A stretch of DNA of 21,550 nucleotides from Obelidium mucronatum (lineage: Eukaryota > Chytridiomycota > Chytridiomycetes > Chytridiales > Chytriomycetaceae). Within the stretch, counting starts at the first letter, position 1, and every line of letters begins with the position of its first letter. A program made the translations under genes and the position numbers. The stretch spans positions 1 through 21,550 of the forward strand of contig JAIVFH010000413.1 of the NCBI GenBank assembly GCA_025765595.1, written 5' to 3'. Shown here piece after piece: positions 1-9,929 of this stretch. Below the pieces are notes generated by a model. It was given only the letters and a program-made list of their open reading frames with translations, made no database searches and was not told the origin of the DNA.

Positions 1-707
<707 letters not shown>

Positions 708-723
708 GGTTTTTTGAACTTGT

Positions 724-724
<1 letters not shown>

Positions 725-756
<32 letters not shown>
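725..756. repeat. poly(A) homopolymer, 32 A
   Basis: An uninterrupted run of 32 A lies just upstream of the helicase ATG (transcribed leftward), followed by AT-rich sequence with AAAT repeats to about 797. On the helicase strand it is a T tract, possibly a nucleosome-excluding poly(dT:dA) promoter element. Its length may be unreliable. No gene is visible between 708 and 899. Confidence 0.9.
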
Positions 757-759
<3 letters not shown>

Positions 760-894
760 AACATGGAAAATAAAAGTAAAAATAAATAAATAAATAATAT
801 CACAGAACTATAGCTTGGTCAAAAAGGTAATCTAGGTCGGGATCGCGGTGTTTCATGTAATCTGGATTCGACGAAACTCACTCCCCACTCATGT

Positions 895-899
895 AAAAA
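895..899 (-). terminator. Pol III terminator of tRNA-Ala copy 1
   Basis: Five T on the minus strand directly after the tRNA 3' end, the standard RNA polymerase III stop. Confidence 0.8.
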
Positions 900-972
900 T
901 GGAGATTGAGGGCATTGATCCCTCTGCCTCTCGGATGCAAACCGAGCGCTCTACCATTTGAGCTAAATCCCC
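900..972 (-). tRNA. tRNA-Ala (anticodon UGC), copy 1
   Basis: Reading leftward from 972, the sequence folds into a complete 73-nt cloverleaf. The acceptor stem GGGGATT pairs with AATCTCC, including the G3:U70 wobble that identifies alanine tRNAs. The anticodon stem is CTCGG/CCGAG with loop TTTGCAT, giving anticodon TGC at 939-937. The T arm carries the usual GGTTC-like box B region (GGATCAATGCC). There is no intron. The discriminator base is A, followed at once by TTTTT (899-895), a Pol III terminator. It differs from copy 2 at one D-loop base. Confidence 0.97.
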
Positions 973-1084
973 GATGTCCATTACTGACAAGTTTTACGCC
1001 AAGTATATTGACAAACAAAAGAGACGTTAGAAAGTACTAAATGTTCAAAATCGCACCATATCCAGGGTTACCAATAACAAACTT

Positions 1085-2126
1085 TTATTGGCCACCAATT
1101 GCATGTATTAGATGGAGGCGAAAATTGGCAGGCATGTCCCTGCGAATACCATAATCGCGGAGTGACTTGGCATCTTCCAACTGCTTACCGGCAAATATCA
1201 GACGTTGTTGGCCGGTTGGAATGCCTTCGGTAAGTTGAATTTCGCGTTTACAATCAAGTACCGTTTCGTTCTCATTGACATTGATTGAAAGCGTTTTACC
1301 AGGCAGTGTGCGCACCAGAATCTGCATGCACGTAAACGGCGCTATGGCGGCAGCATCAATGTTCTCCCAATTGATTTGTTCAGCATTAGCCACGCGACAA
1401 GAGACGGGCCACACGGCGCTCTGGTCCGCGAGCAAGCGCAGCGGCGTGTCTGTGTCATGTTGTTGATCCCACGTGACGGTGCGGACTTGAGTGAGTGCGC
1501 AAAAAGTCATCCAGCAGCCGCTTCGCTGCTGCGGCAGTTGCGGCCGCCGGCAGCCGCAGCGATAGAGTCGCGCTGCCGCCGAACGCCACGTGGACGGAGA
1601 CACGCGCCGGCGGCAGCGCCTCGGCCCACTCGGCCGCACGCGGCGCGCTGCCGAACGCCGCCACGTGCGCGTCGAAGGCGGCGTGCAGCCGCGCGCTGCG
1701 GCGCTGCGGCGTGTCGCGGGGTGCGCTGCCATCGCGGTCGATCAAAGTGTCGCTGTTGCCATCGGCTTCGAGTCCGCAGATGGCGCAACTGAGCTGCGCG
1801 TACAGAGCCGGAAACAGCAGCGCCGCGCGCCACAAGTCGTCCAGCGGCCACGTCGGAGTGATGCCGATGGCGCGATCGCGCGCGTCGCCCTTGAGGATCA
1901 GAAACCGCAGCAGCTGCACGAGTCGCCCCGCTGTCGCGTCGCTGATGCAATTGTCGCCACTGGCGCTGGCTCTGCTGCCGCGCTGCAGGTGCCAAGCGAG
2001 GACGCCAACGTCAATCTCAGAGAGCCGCTGCGCGATGCCGAGGATTGCGGCGTGCGGCGTCGGCCCGGCGATGGCCGCTGCTGTGAGGGTGAACCGGTCG
2101 TTCGAGTCGGGCGTCTGTCGAAGCAT
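1085..2126 (-). CDS. Protein with C-terminal ubiquitin-like domain ending in Gly-Gly-Gln (one frame break)
   Basis: About 345 residues after correcting one break. The first ATG in a good frame is at 2126 (MLRQTPDSND). The last 80 residues (1327-1088) are ubiquitin-like: MQILVRTLPGKT opening, EGIP, then QQRLIFAGKQLED as in ubiquitin, and a DYGI turn. The end is IHAIGGQ then stop, so Gly-Gly is followed by one Gln. The N-terminal part has DDLWRAALLFPALY and a later HVAAFG stretch, reminiscent of GRDP-like (glycine-rich-domain) proteins with a D-x-x-W-H...LF...Y pattern; that resemblance is tentative. A +1 break near 1490-1505 joins the two halves. The stop overlaps an AATAAA. The coding sequence is GC-rich at 1500-2100. 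A decayed copy lies at 2314-2735. Function unknown; perhaps a ubiquitin-like modifier precursor or an adaptor. Confidence 0.75.
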
Positions 2127-2283
2127 GTCGCGTGTTTTAGAGAAATGACATGTTTTCAACAAGGCCTTTTAACACTGACATGTTGTTCTTCGACAAGTGG
2201 TTCGCTCATCATTTGTATTTTCACGAATAAAAAATTACTTTCTCATTTATTGGCACATATTAACAATCGCCAACAGCCACACT

Positions 2284-2314
2284 AAAAACTCAGCACCACT
2301 GGTGCTGAGTTTTT
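2284..2314. repeat. 31-nt perfect inverted repeat (15-bp arms, 1-nt centre)
   Basis: AAAAACTCAGCACCA, a single C at 2299, then the exact reverse complement. The hairpin has a GC-containing stem flanked by A5 and T5, so either strand reads like a bidirectional intrinsic terminator. It sits between the start of the ubiquitin-like gene and the 3' end of its decayed copy. It could form a transcript-end hairpin, a cruciform or a miniature element remnant. Confidence 0.9.
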
Positions 2315-2735
2315 CATATGGCATATGCAAATTGCCAGATTCCCAATTTTTCTTGTGAATCCCATATTCGTGGAGTTGCTTGCCAACTTCCAACTGCTTG
2401 CCAGAGCAGTTCAGATGTTGTTGGCTGGGAAGATAGCTTTCGATAAATCATTGTATGGATTTCTCGCTTACAACCAACAACTTTTTCATTCTCGTTCATA
2501 TCGAATGAGAACGCTTTACCAATCATATTGCACTGCACAGAAACACTGGCTTGCAAGCAAACGGCGCCATAGCGGCTGCTGCATCAATCCTCTTCCAGTT
2601 GATTGCTTCACCCGAAGACATGATTGTGACAAGAGACAGCGCGTTGATCAATGAATGAGCGCAGTGCGGACTTGAGTGCAGGATTCCTCCAAACAGGTCT
2701 TTCATCGCTACCACCGACTGTGACATGACACGTAA
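2314..2735 (-). pseudogene. Decayed copy of the ubiquitin-like gene
   Basis: Three reading frames in turn match the neighbouring gene at 1085-2126: a HVTVGGS block near 2730, then INWKRIDAAA and APFAC near 2560-2610 (gene: INWENIDAAA, APFTC), then GKAFSFDMNENEKVVGCKREI near 2440-2530 (gene: GKTLSINVNENETVLDCKREI). A shared 15-nt string CACTCAAGTCCGCAC confirms homology at DNA level. The N-terminal domain is absent, at least two frame breaks are needed, and the C-terminal part no longer shows the QQRLIFAGKQLED motif. I read it as a truncated paralogue. Unlike the frame breaks in Prp6 or MSH3, its residues are also diverged, so true decay is likely. Confidence 0.8.
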
Positions 2736-2936
2736 CACGTTTTTCATGCCCGCTCTTCATTTCAATTCCTGGGAGAAGGATCAAATCCTTTTTATATGCA
2801 GATGGGCTAAGAAATTTCATGGTGGTCAAGTTTTTTTTTTTCAACTCTTAAAAGTTGCGAGAATTCCACTAACGCCCCTTATGCCATTAGTCTCAGGCAC
2901 TTTATTTTACAGAAAAGATTTCAAAAGGACGTTTTG

Positions 2937-2943
2937 AAAAAAA
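2937..2943 (-). terminator. Pol III terminator of tRNA-Ala copy 2
   Basis: Seven T on the minus strand immediately after the tRNA discriminator base. Confidence 0.8.
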
Positions 2944-3016
2944 TGGAGATTGAGGGCATTGATCCCTCTGCCTCTCGGATGCAAACCGAGCGCTCTGCCA
3001 TTTGAGCTAAATCCCC
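2944..3016 (-). tRNA. tRNA-Ala (anticodon UGC), copy 2
   Basis: Same 73-nt cloverleaf as copy 1, with G3:U70 in the acceptor stem, TGC anticodon and no intron. The only difference is one base in the D loop (GGCAGAG here, GGTAGAG in copy 1). The flanks are unrelated to those of copy 1, so only the tRNA unit is duplicated. Both copies have the same orientation and bracket the ubiquitin-like gene pair. Confidence 0.97.
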
Positions 3017-3332
3017 ATGTGCTCTCAATTCACAAAAGTCAAGTTATTGGCACAATCAAATTCATTTTCAATCCAGCCGATTCGTGTTGTTATTATAAAT
3101 AAAATCCATCTGGTGGCCGCAGGTGTTTGCCTCACAGCGATAAGGACCATGATGATACGCATGCTTGTATTCAAAGTTACACAAGACACGAGTCAATTCG
3201 TATTCTATTCTCACATCTTCAAGCAAATAAAAGAATAATAGGTAACATCTCTTTTAGTTCTTCATTTATTTATTTAATTTATTGCTTCTTTATATTTCTT
3301 CTTATTAAATATAACAAGATATTTAAGAGGCA
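3017..3332 (+). promoter_or_regulatory. Upstream region of Prp6
   Basis: 316 nt between a tRNA gene and the Prp6 ATG. It becomes strongly AT-rich over 3220-3330 (TTTATTTATTTAATTTATTG and similar). No conserved ORF is visible. It must hold the Prp6 promoter and 5' UTR; I see no element I can name with confidence. Confidence 0.45.
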
Positions 3333-6300
3333 ATGAGTTTCAAGCCAGTGCTCGCGCCAGACTTTCTCAGCAAGAAGCCGCCTCCAAACTATATTGCAGG
3401 ACTCGGACGAGGCGCGACTGGATTCACGACGCGGTCAGACATTGGACCTGCGCGAGAGCAGACTGCGGACCCAATGGCGGCAGCACAGGCCATGATGGAG
3501 CAGGCGCAGAAGGAGCAGAAGAGCAGCGGCGACGACGGTATTTAGATTCAGAAGAGAGTAGAGAGAGTAGAGTGTAGACTTAGAAGAACGTGAACCAGAC
3601 GACGGCCGCTTCCAGGACCCCGACACTGAGACCGGGCTCTTCAACGCGCTGCCGTACGAAGCCGACGACGAGGAGGCCGACCGCATCTACGAGCAGGTCG
3701 AGGCGGCGATGGACGAGCGCCGCCGCGCGCGTAGAGAGGCGCGCGAGAAGGCCGAGCTCGAGCGCTACCGCAAGGAGCGGCCAAAGATCCAGCAGCAGTT
3801 TGCGGACCTGAAGCGCGGGCTCGCCGCCGTGTCCGCGGACGAGTGGGCCGCGCTGCCGGACGTCGGCGACCTGGTGCGCCGCTCGAACCCGAAGAAGCCC
3901 GCCAGGGACAGGCACACGCCCGCCCCGGACCTGATCACCGTCGGCGCGCGCTTCGGCGGCGGCGGCGGCGGCGCGGCCTCGGGCTTCGCGTCGTCGATCG
4001 ACCCGAAGCTGAACAACGGCCTGTCGACGCCGTTCGGCGGGAATACTCCTCTGGCATCGGCCAAGTCGGTCATTCCGGGCGACCAGTCGGCGAATCCAGC
4101 CCTGACGGACTTGGTGCAGTTTGGTGAAGGCCGAAACAAGGTGCTTGGAATGAAGCTGGATCAAATGTCAGACTCAGTAGGTGAGTAAATCAGGTTGTTT
4201 CATTCAAAAACGATTTTTGCTGATCCATAGCTTCTTTTGGACAGTCCTGGTCAAAGCTACTGTCGATCCAAAGGGGTACTTGACAGGCCTCAATTCCATC
4301 GTCACAAAAACAGACGCAGAAATCAGCGACATCAAAAAAGCACGTCAATTACTGCGTTCTGTGATTACCACCAACCCTAAACACGCGCCCGGTTGGATCG
4401 CGGCCGCACGTCTAGAAGAAGTAGCAGCAAAAGATTGTCACTGCTCGAGAACTTGCTTCCAAAGGATGCGAAGAATGCCCCACAAGTGAAGACGTGTGGC
4501 TCGAATCAGGCCCGTTTAAACACTACCGAAAACGCGAAAATTATTCTCGCTACTGCTGTTCGTCATATCCCTACCTCCGTCAAGATTTGGCTACGCGCAA
4601 TGAGCCTGGAAACAGGATGTAAAAGCGCAGAAACGAGTTACTCCGCCGTGCCCTCGAGTTTATCCCGAATTCAGTCAAAATCTGGAAAGCAGCCGTGAGT
4701 CTAGAAGAAGATCCAGAAGATGCGAAAATTCTCTTGTCCCGTGCAGTTGAATGCGTACCGCTCTCTACGGAACTATGGCTCGCTCTTGCGCGTCTTGAGA
4801 CTTATGAGAATGCAAAGAAGGTGTTGAATAAGGCTCGTGCTGCTATCCCCTACGGCACATGAGATTTGGATCACTGCTGCAAAGCTGGAAGGAACAACAA
4901 GGGAACACGAATCGCGTTGATATTCTCATTAAAAACGCGGTTTCTGCACTTGCTGCCAAAGGATCTACTCTTGATCGCGATTCTTGGATCAAGGAAGCTG
5001 AAGCTTGTGAAAAGGAAGAGTTTATTGCTACTGCGCAAGGTTTCGTTGTTGTTTCCAATTGTCTTCTTTCCATTCACTTTCTAAATTCCATCCACAAAAA
5101 AAACATACAACAGCAATCATTAAAGCAACGATCGCCATCGACATTGACCCTGAAGACCGCGAATCCACATGGCTCGAAGACGCCGAAAGCAGCATCTCCC
5201 ACAACGCCATTGCCACAGCCCGCGCCATCTACGCCTACGCACTGCAAGAATTCCCACAAGAAGACTCAATCTGGCGGAAAGCCGCGTTCCTCGAAAAATC
5301 GCATGGAACCAAAGAATCATTACAAGAAATCCTGCAACGCTCTGTAAAGTATTGTCCACAAGCTGAAGTCCTTTGGCTGATGGGTGCGAAAGAAAAGTGG
5401 CTTGGTGGGGACATTGCAGGTGCAAAAGGGATTCTTGAGAGCGCGTTTGAAGCCAACCCGAATTCAGAGCAGATTTGGCTGGCGGCTATTAAACTGGAAG
5501 TTGAGACTGGGGAGTATGGCCGCGCGCAAGTCTTGCTAATGAATGCGCGGACGAAAGCAGACACGGACCGTGTTTGGATGAAGTCGGTGTTACTCGAGCG
5601 GCAGCTGGGGAACCTGGATAGAGCGTTGGAGCTTTTAAAGGAAGCATTAGCCAAATTCCCAGGGTTTGGGAAGCTTTGGATGATCAAGGCGCAGATTGAA
5701 GAATCCATGCAGAATATCGCGGGTGCTCGCGAAACACTAGCCAAGGCTGTCAAGGCTGTACCCAAAACATCCACCGCAGCAATCACGTTATGGATCATGG
5801 CGTCTCGACTTGAAGAAAAAGCCGGGTTCCTCACCAAATCGCGCGCCCTCCTTGGAAAAAGCGCGGCTCCTGAACCCGAAAGAACCAGACCTCTGGTGTG
5901 AAGCGATCCGCGTGGAATCCCGCGCTGGAAACCAATCCATCGCGCAAGGCCTCATTTCCAAATCGTTGCAAGAATGCCCTACGTCGGGTCTCCTCTGGTC
6001 AGAAGCCATTCTGACGGAATCGCGACCGCAGAGGAAAGCGAGGTCAAAAGACGCGCTCATGAAGTGTGAGAATGATCCACATGTTCTTGTGACTGTGGCG
6101 CGGCTGTTTTGGGCTGAAAGGAAACCGGAAAAGGCGAGGAATTGGTTTGCGAGGGCGTGTAAAGTGAATCCGGACTTGGGGGATTCTTGGGCGTGGTGGT
6201 TAAAGTTTGAGAGTGTTCAAGAAGGGGGTGGTGGGTGCGGGTACAGGTACGACGAATGCGGGGGTTGAGAAGGCGATGCAGGATATTGTGAAAAAGTGTG

Positions 6301-6422
6301 TTGCTGCGGAACCGCGTCATGGCGAGAAATGGCAAGCGTGTGCCAAAGATTTGAAGAATACAGGGAAGTCTGTGGAGGAGATTTTGAAGTTGGTTGCTTC
6401 TACTTTGCCTGTTACTGTGTGA
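3333..6422 (+). CDS. PRP6: Pre-mRNA-splicing factor Prp6 (eight single-base frame breaks)
   Basis: Scaffold of the U5 and U4/U6.U5 tri-snRNP, built of HAT/TPR-like repeats. Exons 3333-3537, 3584-4180, 4245-5039 and 5114-6422; introns of 46, 64 and 74 nt. The N-terminal Prp1 domain carries [19 protein letters not shown] (about residues 24-42), then [19 protein letters not shown], and [11 protein letters not shown]. The repeats include [62 protein letters not shown] and CENDPHVL, ending [10 protein letters not shown]. Frame breaks, all +1: 4433, 4509-4510, 4615-4616, 4640, 4847-4850, 4891-4892, 5854-5855 and about 6205-6245. Removing them gives exactly 965 codons plus stop with all intron phases satisfied (human Prp6 is 941 aa). 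The protein is essential in yeast, so the breaks are unlikely to be genuine decay. Confidence 0.96.
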
Positions 6423-6690
6423 ATTTTTGTTAAGTTATAAAATACAAGTAAACTGAAGCTGGATTTCTTGTTTCTGTGGGGTTCTTTCCGTAGTGGTTGT
6501 GACTTTCAAGTATTTCGTATTTCGTAATGAATATGCAACTGAAAAAGATGAAATTGCGGTATTATATGGTGCTTTTGGAAGAAATTTTGGCGACAGTCTT
6601 GTTATTGTTGTTTAAAGATTCAATCTTTTATGTTTTCAAGGGTCTTCTACAGGATCACAATATAACAAAAAACCAAACAAAAAAAAGGAA
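6423..6690. other. Convergent intergenic region
   Basis: 268 nt between the 3' ends of Prp6 (plus) and the glutamine-rich gene (minus). It holds the two 3' UTRs and is T-rich on the plus strand. No conserved ORF or RNA gene is visible. Confidence 0.6.
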
Positions 6691-7905
6691 TCACGAGGGT
6701 CTCTCGTTGGTGATACTTGGATCTGAATTTGAAATTGGTGCCGTTTCTTCTTCCATCTTGGCTGAGGCCATCGCATACCGAGCCTTCTCGCTTTGTTCCA
6801 GCTTTCCCCAAACATCACGCAATGCAACACGCAGGGTGCGCACTCGAGTCAGCTCGATACGGTGCTCCTGCTGAAGTGCGATTTTCTTGGCTGCCAATTC
6901 CCGCAGCACGTCATCTTGTTTGGCGACTTGAGTTTGTAGAGTTTCTACCTCGTCTTCCAACTCCTCTTCCCTTGCGTTGTCGACTGGTTGCCTGATCCGT
7001 AGCAGCTTGAAGACTTGACGATAGTCTTCTAACGCTCTGCTGCAACAGATTCATTTTGGCTTCCATAGCCTGCAGTTTCTTTTCAGCATCATGCTGTGCC
7101 ACCTGTGCCGCTTGGCTCGCGGATTCAGCAAGAGTTAGCTTTTCTACAAGATTCTGGTGCTTTTGGTGGTGCTGTTGTTCCTGTTGTTGTAGCTGTTGTT
7201 GTAGCTGTTGTTCTAGTTGGTGCAGTTGTAGATTTTGTTGTACTTGTTGCTGTTTTTGTTGCTCCTGTTGTTGTTGGAGTTTTTGTTGTAATTGGTGAAT
7301 TTGTTGATTTTGTTGTAGTAGAAGTTGTTGTTGTTCCCGTTGTTGTTCCTGCTGTTGTTCCTGCTGCTGTTGTTCCTGATGCTGTTGTTCCCGCTGCAAT
7401 TGTTGTTCTTGCTCTTGTTGTTCCCATTCTTGTTGTTCCTGTTGTTGTTGTTCCTGTTGTTGTTGCTGCTGTTGTTCCTGTTGTTGTTGTTGCTTCTGCT
7501 GCTGTTGTTCCTTCTGTTGTAGTTGCTGTAGTTGTTGCTGCTGCAAAAAAACAAAGGGGGGAAAGGTTACAAAGAAAAATATATAGATTCCGTATTTCAA
7601 AAATACCTTTTCCATGATGTCACGTAATAGCTCGCTGTCGCTGTGGGTCTTGGATTGTATAAGCGGAATGTAATTGATAACAAAATTATGGGAATGGTCA
7701 TCGTTTGGAGGAGGCTCAGAGAGGATAGCAACAATGTTATTTGTTTTTCCATGAGGGGAGAACGCTGGTATCTGACTTTTCTTGATCCACAGTAAAATGT
7801 CTATATAAAAAACAGCGAAGAGGCGGTAGGTGCTTGTTTAGAACGCGCCAAAAGGTTCCGCCCCTCCGAGAAGACTAGAGTAAATAACTAACTGTTGAGC
7901 TTCAT
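6691..7905 (-). CDS. Glutamine-rich coiled-coil protein, unknown function (one frame break)
   Basis: I do not recognise the family. Exon 1 is only 13 nt (7905-7893), then exon 2 7800-7607 and exon 3 7540-6691; introns are 92 and 66 nt, and the phases agree. The N-terminus (MKLNNILLWIKK, then IPAFSPHGKTNNIVAIL and SKTHSDSELLRDIMEK, 69 residues) looks globular and compositionally normal. It is followed by about 120 residues of Gln-rich repeats, then a charged heptad-like coiled coil (LTLAESASQAAQVAQHDAEK; EVETLQTQVAKQDDVLRELA; LRDVWGKLEQSEKARYAM). A +1 break at 6991-6992 (doubled G on the coding strand) splits the coiled coil; corrected length is about 351 aa. The intron-exon junction lies exactly at the start of the Gln tract. 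A scaffold or transcription-related role is possible but unsupported. Confidence 0.75.
7150..7540 (-). repeat. CAA/CAG trinucleotide tract coding for polyglutamine
   Basis: Imperfect (CAA/CAG)n with interspersed GAA, CTA and CGG codons, read on the minus strand as Gln with some Glu, Leu and Arg. The mixture of CAA and CAG argues for long-term selection on the protein rather than a fresh expansion. It creates long antisense ORFs of low complexity on the plus strand, which are not genes. Confidence 0.9.
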
Positions 7906-8332
7906 TGTTTGGGCGTCTTTTCAGTGGAGCGGAAGCAGGTTTCTTGACGTGTTTTTCTTTTAAAGAGACGAGATTCCCAAAAACACGACCTTTTGGACAA
8001 TTCAAAACTGGAGATCCTTCATTCGAAATGACCCGAGCAAGGTTGCGATAAGATGCGACTGATAGCTTGATGTCGTTGGAACATCAATGCGCCCCACTCC
8101 ACCCACCTTCGCGAATCCAATGCCAAAGCAAACTCAGCTATCTCAATACAGTCGATATTTTGTGAAACGCGTCGCATTCAGATTCTTGTTGTGAGACTAG
8201 ACATCGGTGTGTGAAGAGTCATCCACCGACTTTCAACTGAGGTTCGAAAACACCGAATGAATAACAGAAACTTGAACAGTTAAATCAAGCAATATAATTC
8301 ATCAGACTTAATGCTCGTTTATAAGAGGTAAT
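7906..8332. other. Intergenic region, no supported gene
   Basis: 427 nt upstream of the glutamine-rich gene (minus) and of a weak ORF at 8333 (plus). The minus strand has a short open stretch with plausible composition (LNCPKGRVFGNLVSLKEKH, about 8010-7955) that ends at a stop at about 7843 in a different frame from the glutamine-rich gene. I cannot attach it to a gene. Probably a shared bidirectional promoter. Confidence 0.4.
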
Positions 8333-8696
8333 ATGTTCCAGGTTGTTAATTTAACCGACAAGTTGCTTCCTCATTCTGAATGGCAGCCAACCTCGACTTT
8401 CAACACACGCTTAAAAAAACGGATCCAAACACTCGGAATTATATCTCGTATTTATTTCCAAGCGAGGCCCAAGCGGTTTTTTGAAGTCGACGGAGTGGAG
8501 TCGGTGGACCTGGAAAAAACTTCGGTTCTTCAAATCCAAGAGGACTTTATCCAGACTTTTCCGAGAGTACAATCACACGACGCAAATTACAAAAGAGCAT
8601 TTCTGGCATGCTGGCAGTCCAACTATTCGATACATGTTTAATGGGCTTTCGGACTGGATTGGTTTGGTTGACCCGGAACAACCTGCACACATATGA
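8333..8696 (+). CDS. Hypothetical protein, possibly frame-broken
   Basis: From an ATG at 8333 one frame reads 102 residues (MFQVVNLTDK...) to 8641. From about 8530 the next frame looks more protein-like (SRLFREYNHT, then EHFWHAGSPTIRYMFNGLSD and WIGLVDPEQP) and ends at 8696. One base gain near 8540-8560 would join them into about 120 residues, in line with the breaks seen in other genes. No family recognised, and no intron is obvious. It may be the last exon of a longer gene or a fragment. Confidence 0.35.
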
Positions 8697-8698
8697 AT

Positions 8699-9929
8699 TC
8701 AGCTCATAAATTCAATTTCGCTAAATATTTTATACGAACATGAAGGATCGCCTTTGGCATGGTGGCGGTACGCATATATATTTTTGGCAATTTTTCGGTT
8801 TTCTTCCATACCTCACTGTATGCCCTCTCACTGTCTCACTATTAAGCAGAACCCCTATTCCTCCGTTTCTAGCATTGTAAACGTGAAATGTTTCTTTTTG
8901 CGGTATCGGTCATGTCATAAAGTTTCCTTTTGATTCAAAGTGGATAATTTAAGCTAGTAGTTGAATGCCCCGTCTAGCTCATCTTCCTTATTTTGTTTCT
9001 TTCGCTTTGGTTTTCTCTCTTGTGGGTGGGATGCCGGAGGCCAAGGGAGGCTGGTCCGGACCAACCAAGCCCCCGCAAGCGGAGAAAAAAAACCCAACAG
9101 ACAATCTCTCTATTGATACCCGACCACCATAGTCTAAGCATCGGCGATACTGAATTTCACTCACTCTGTCGATATCATCTCTTGAATCAAAAAGCGGTCA
9201 CAGTTTTGTCGGAGTCTCCAACACTATTACTATTACTCAAATTACTATTATTACCACCGTTTACCATTTACGGCCCCGATCTGCAGCATACTAATCCTAT
9301 ATTGAGCCCCTTTCTTGAAGAGTATGGTCCAGGAAAGCAGAACAGTGGCAAGTTGCAACACCAATCGACGACCACCATGTTAGACACATCACAACAGGAG
9401 CATCTCAATTGAAATATTTCTCAATCTCACAGCTCCATAAGTGTTTTCTCATGATACATAGTCGCCTCGTTATTGGTTCGGATTTTGTGTCATATAAACT
9501 AGATGTAAACAAGGTGGGTGATTGCAAAAACCAACAGATAACTCACCTAGAAATTAAATTAGAATTCGCCTTCCATGAGATGGCTCATTCGAGCTGAGGA
9601 ATTGAATTCAAATATTGGAACTTGCCATAGTTTGAAATTTGCCACAGAGAAATGTCGTTTTCGCAAAGTTTGGCGAAGCGGGAATTATTTCACCGTTGAA
9701 CCAGTAGCGTCGGAAGCGCGAAAATTTCAGGCTTAAACTGGATAGCAAACGTGCGAATAGTCCATTGACATCCGAGAGTTCCTGGTTTTGTTTTAAACAC
9801 GACTGAATTGTTGTGATTCAGCTGATTCTAGTTTGACTTTATAAGGATGCAAAACGTAAAGTTAAACAGTCTCGAAATTAAAATGCATCTTGAGGTATGG
9901 ATAGTTAAATCATGCCTTTTTTTTAAACT
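8699..9929. other. Long region without a supported gene
   Basis: 1.2 kb with only short, atypical ORFs. The composition is AT-rich, with a small imperfect ACTATT/ATT repeat near 9222-9260 and CT-rich patches near 8990-9030. I see no tRNA, no conserved motif and no long inverted repeat. Confidence 0.5.

Noticed and set aside
1376..2285. Overlapping plus-strand ORFs and other minus-strand frames rich in Arg/Ala over the ubiquitin-like gene.
   Set aside because: GC-rich shadow frames; only the minus frames that join into the Ubl protein show conserved motifs.
3580..4164. Long minus-strand ORFs opposite Prp6 exon 2.
   Set aside because: The plus strand carries clear Prp6 homology; the antisense frame is a GC-rich shadow.
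7096..7617. Long plus-strand ORFs rich in Val, Ala, Cys or Leu across the Gln tract.
   Set aside because: They are antisense shadows of the CAA/CAG repeat, with low complexity in every frame.
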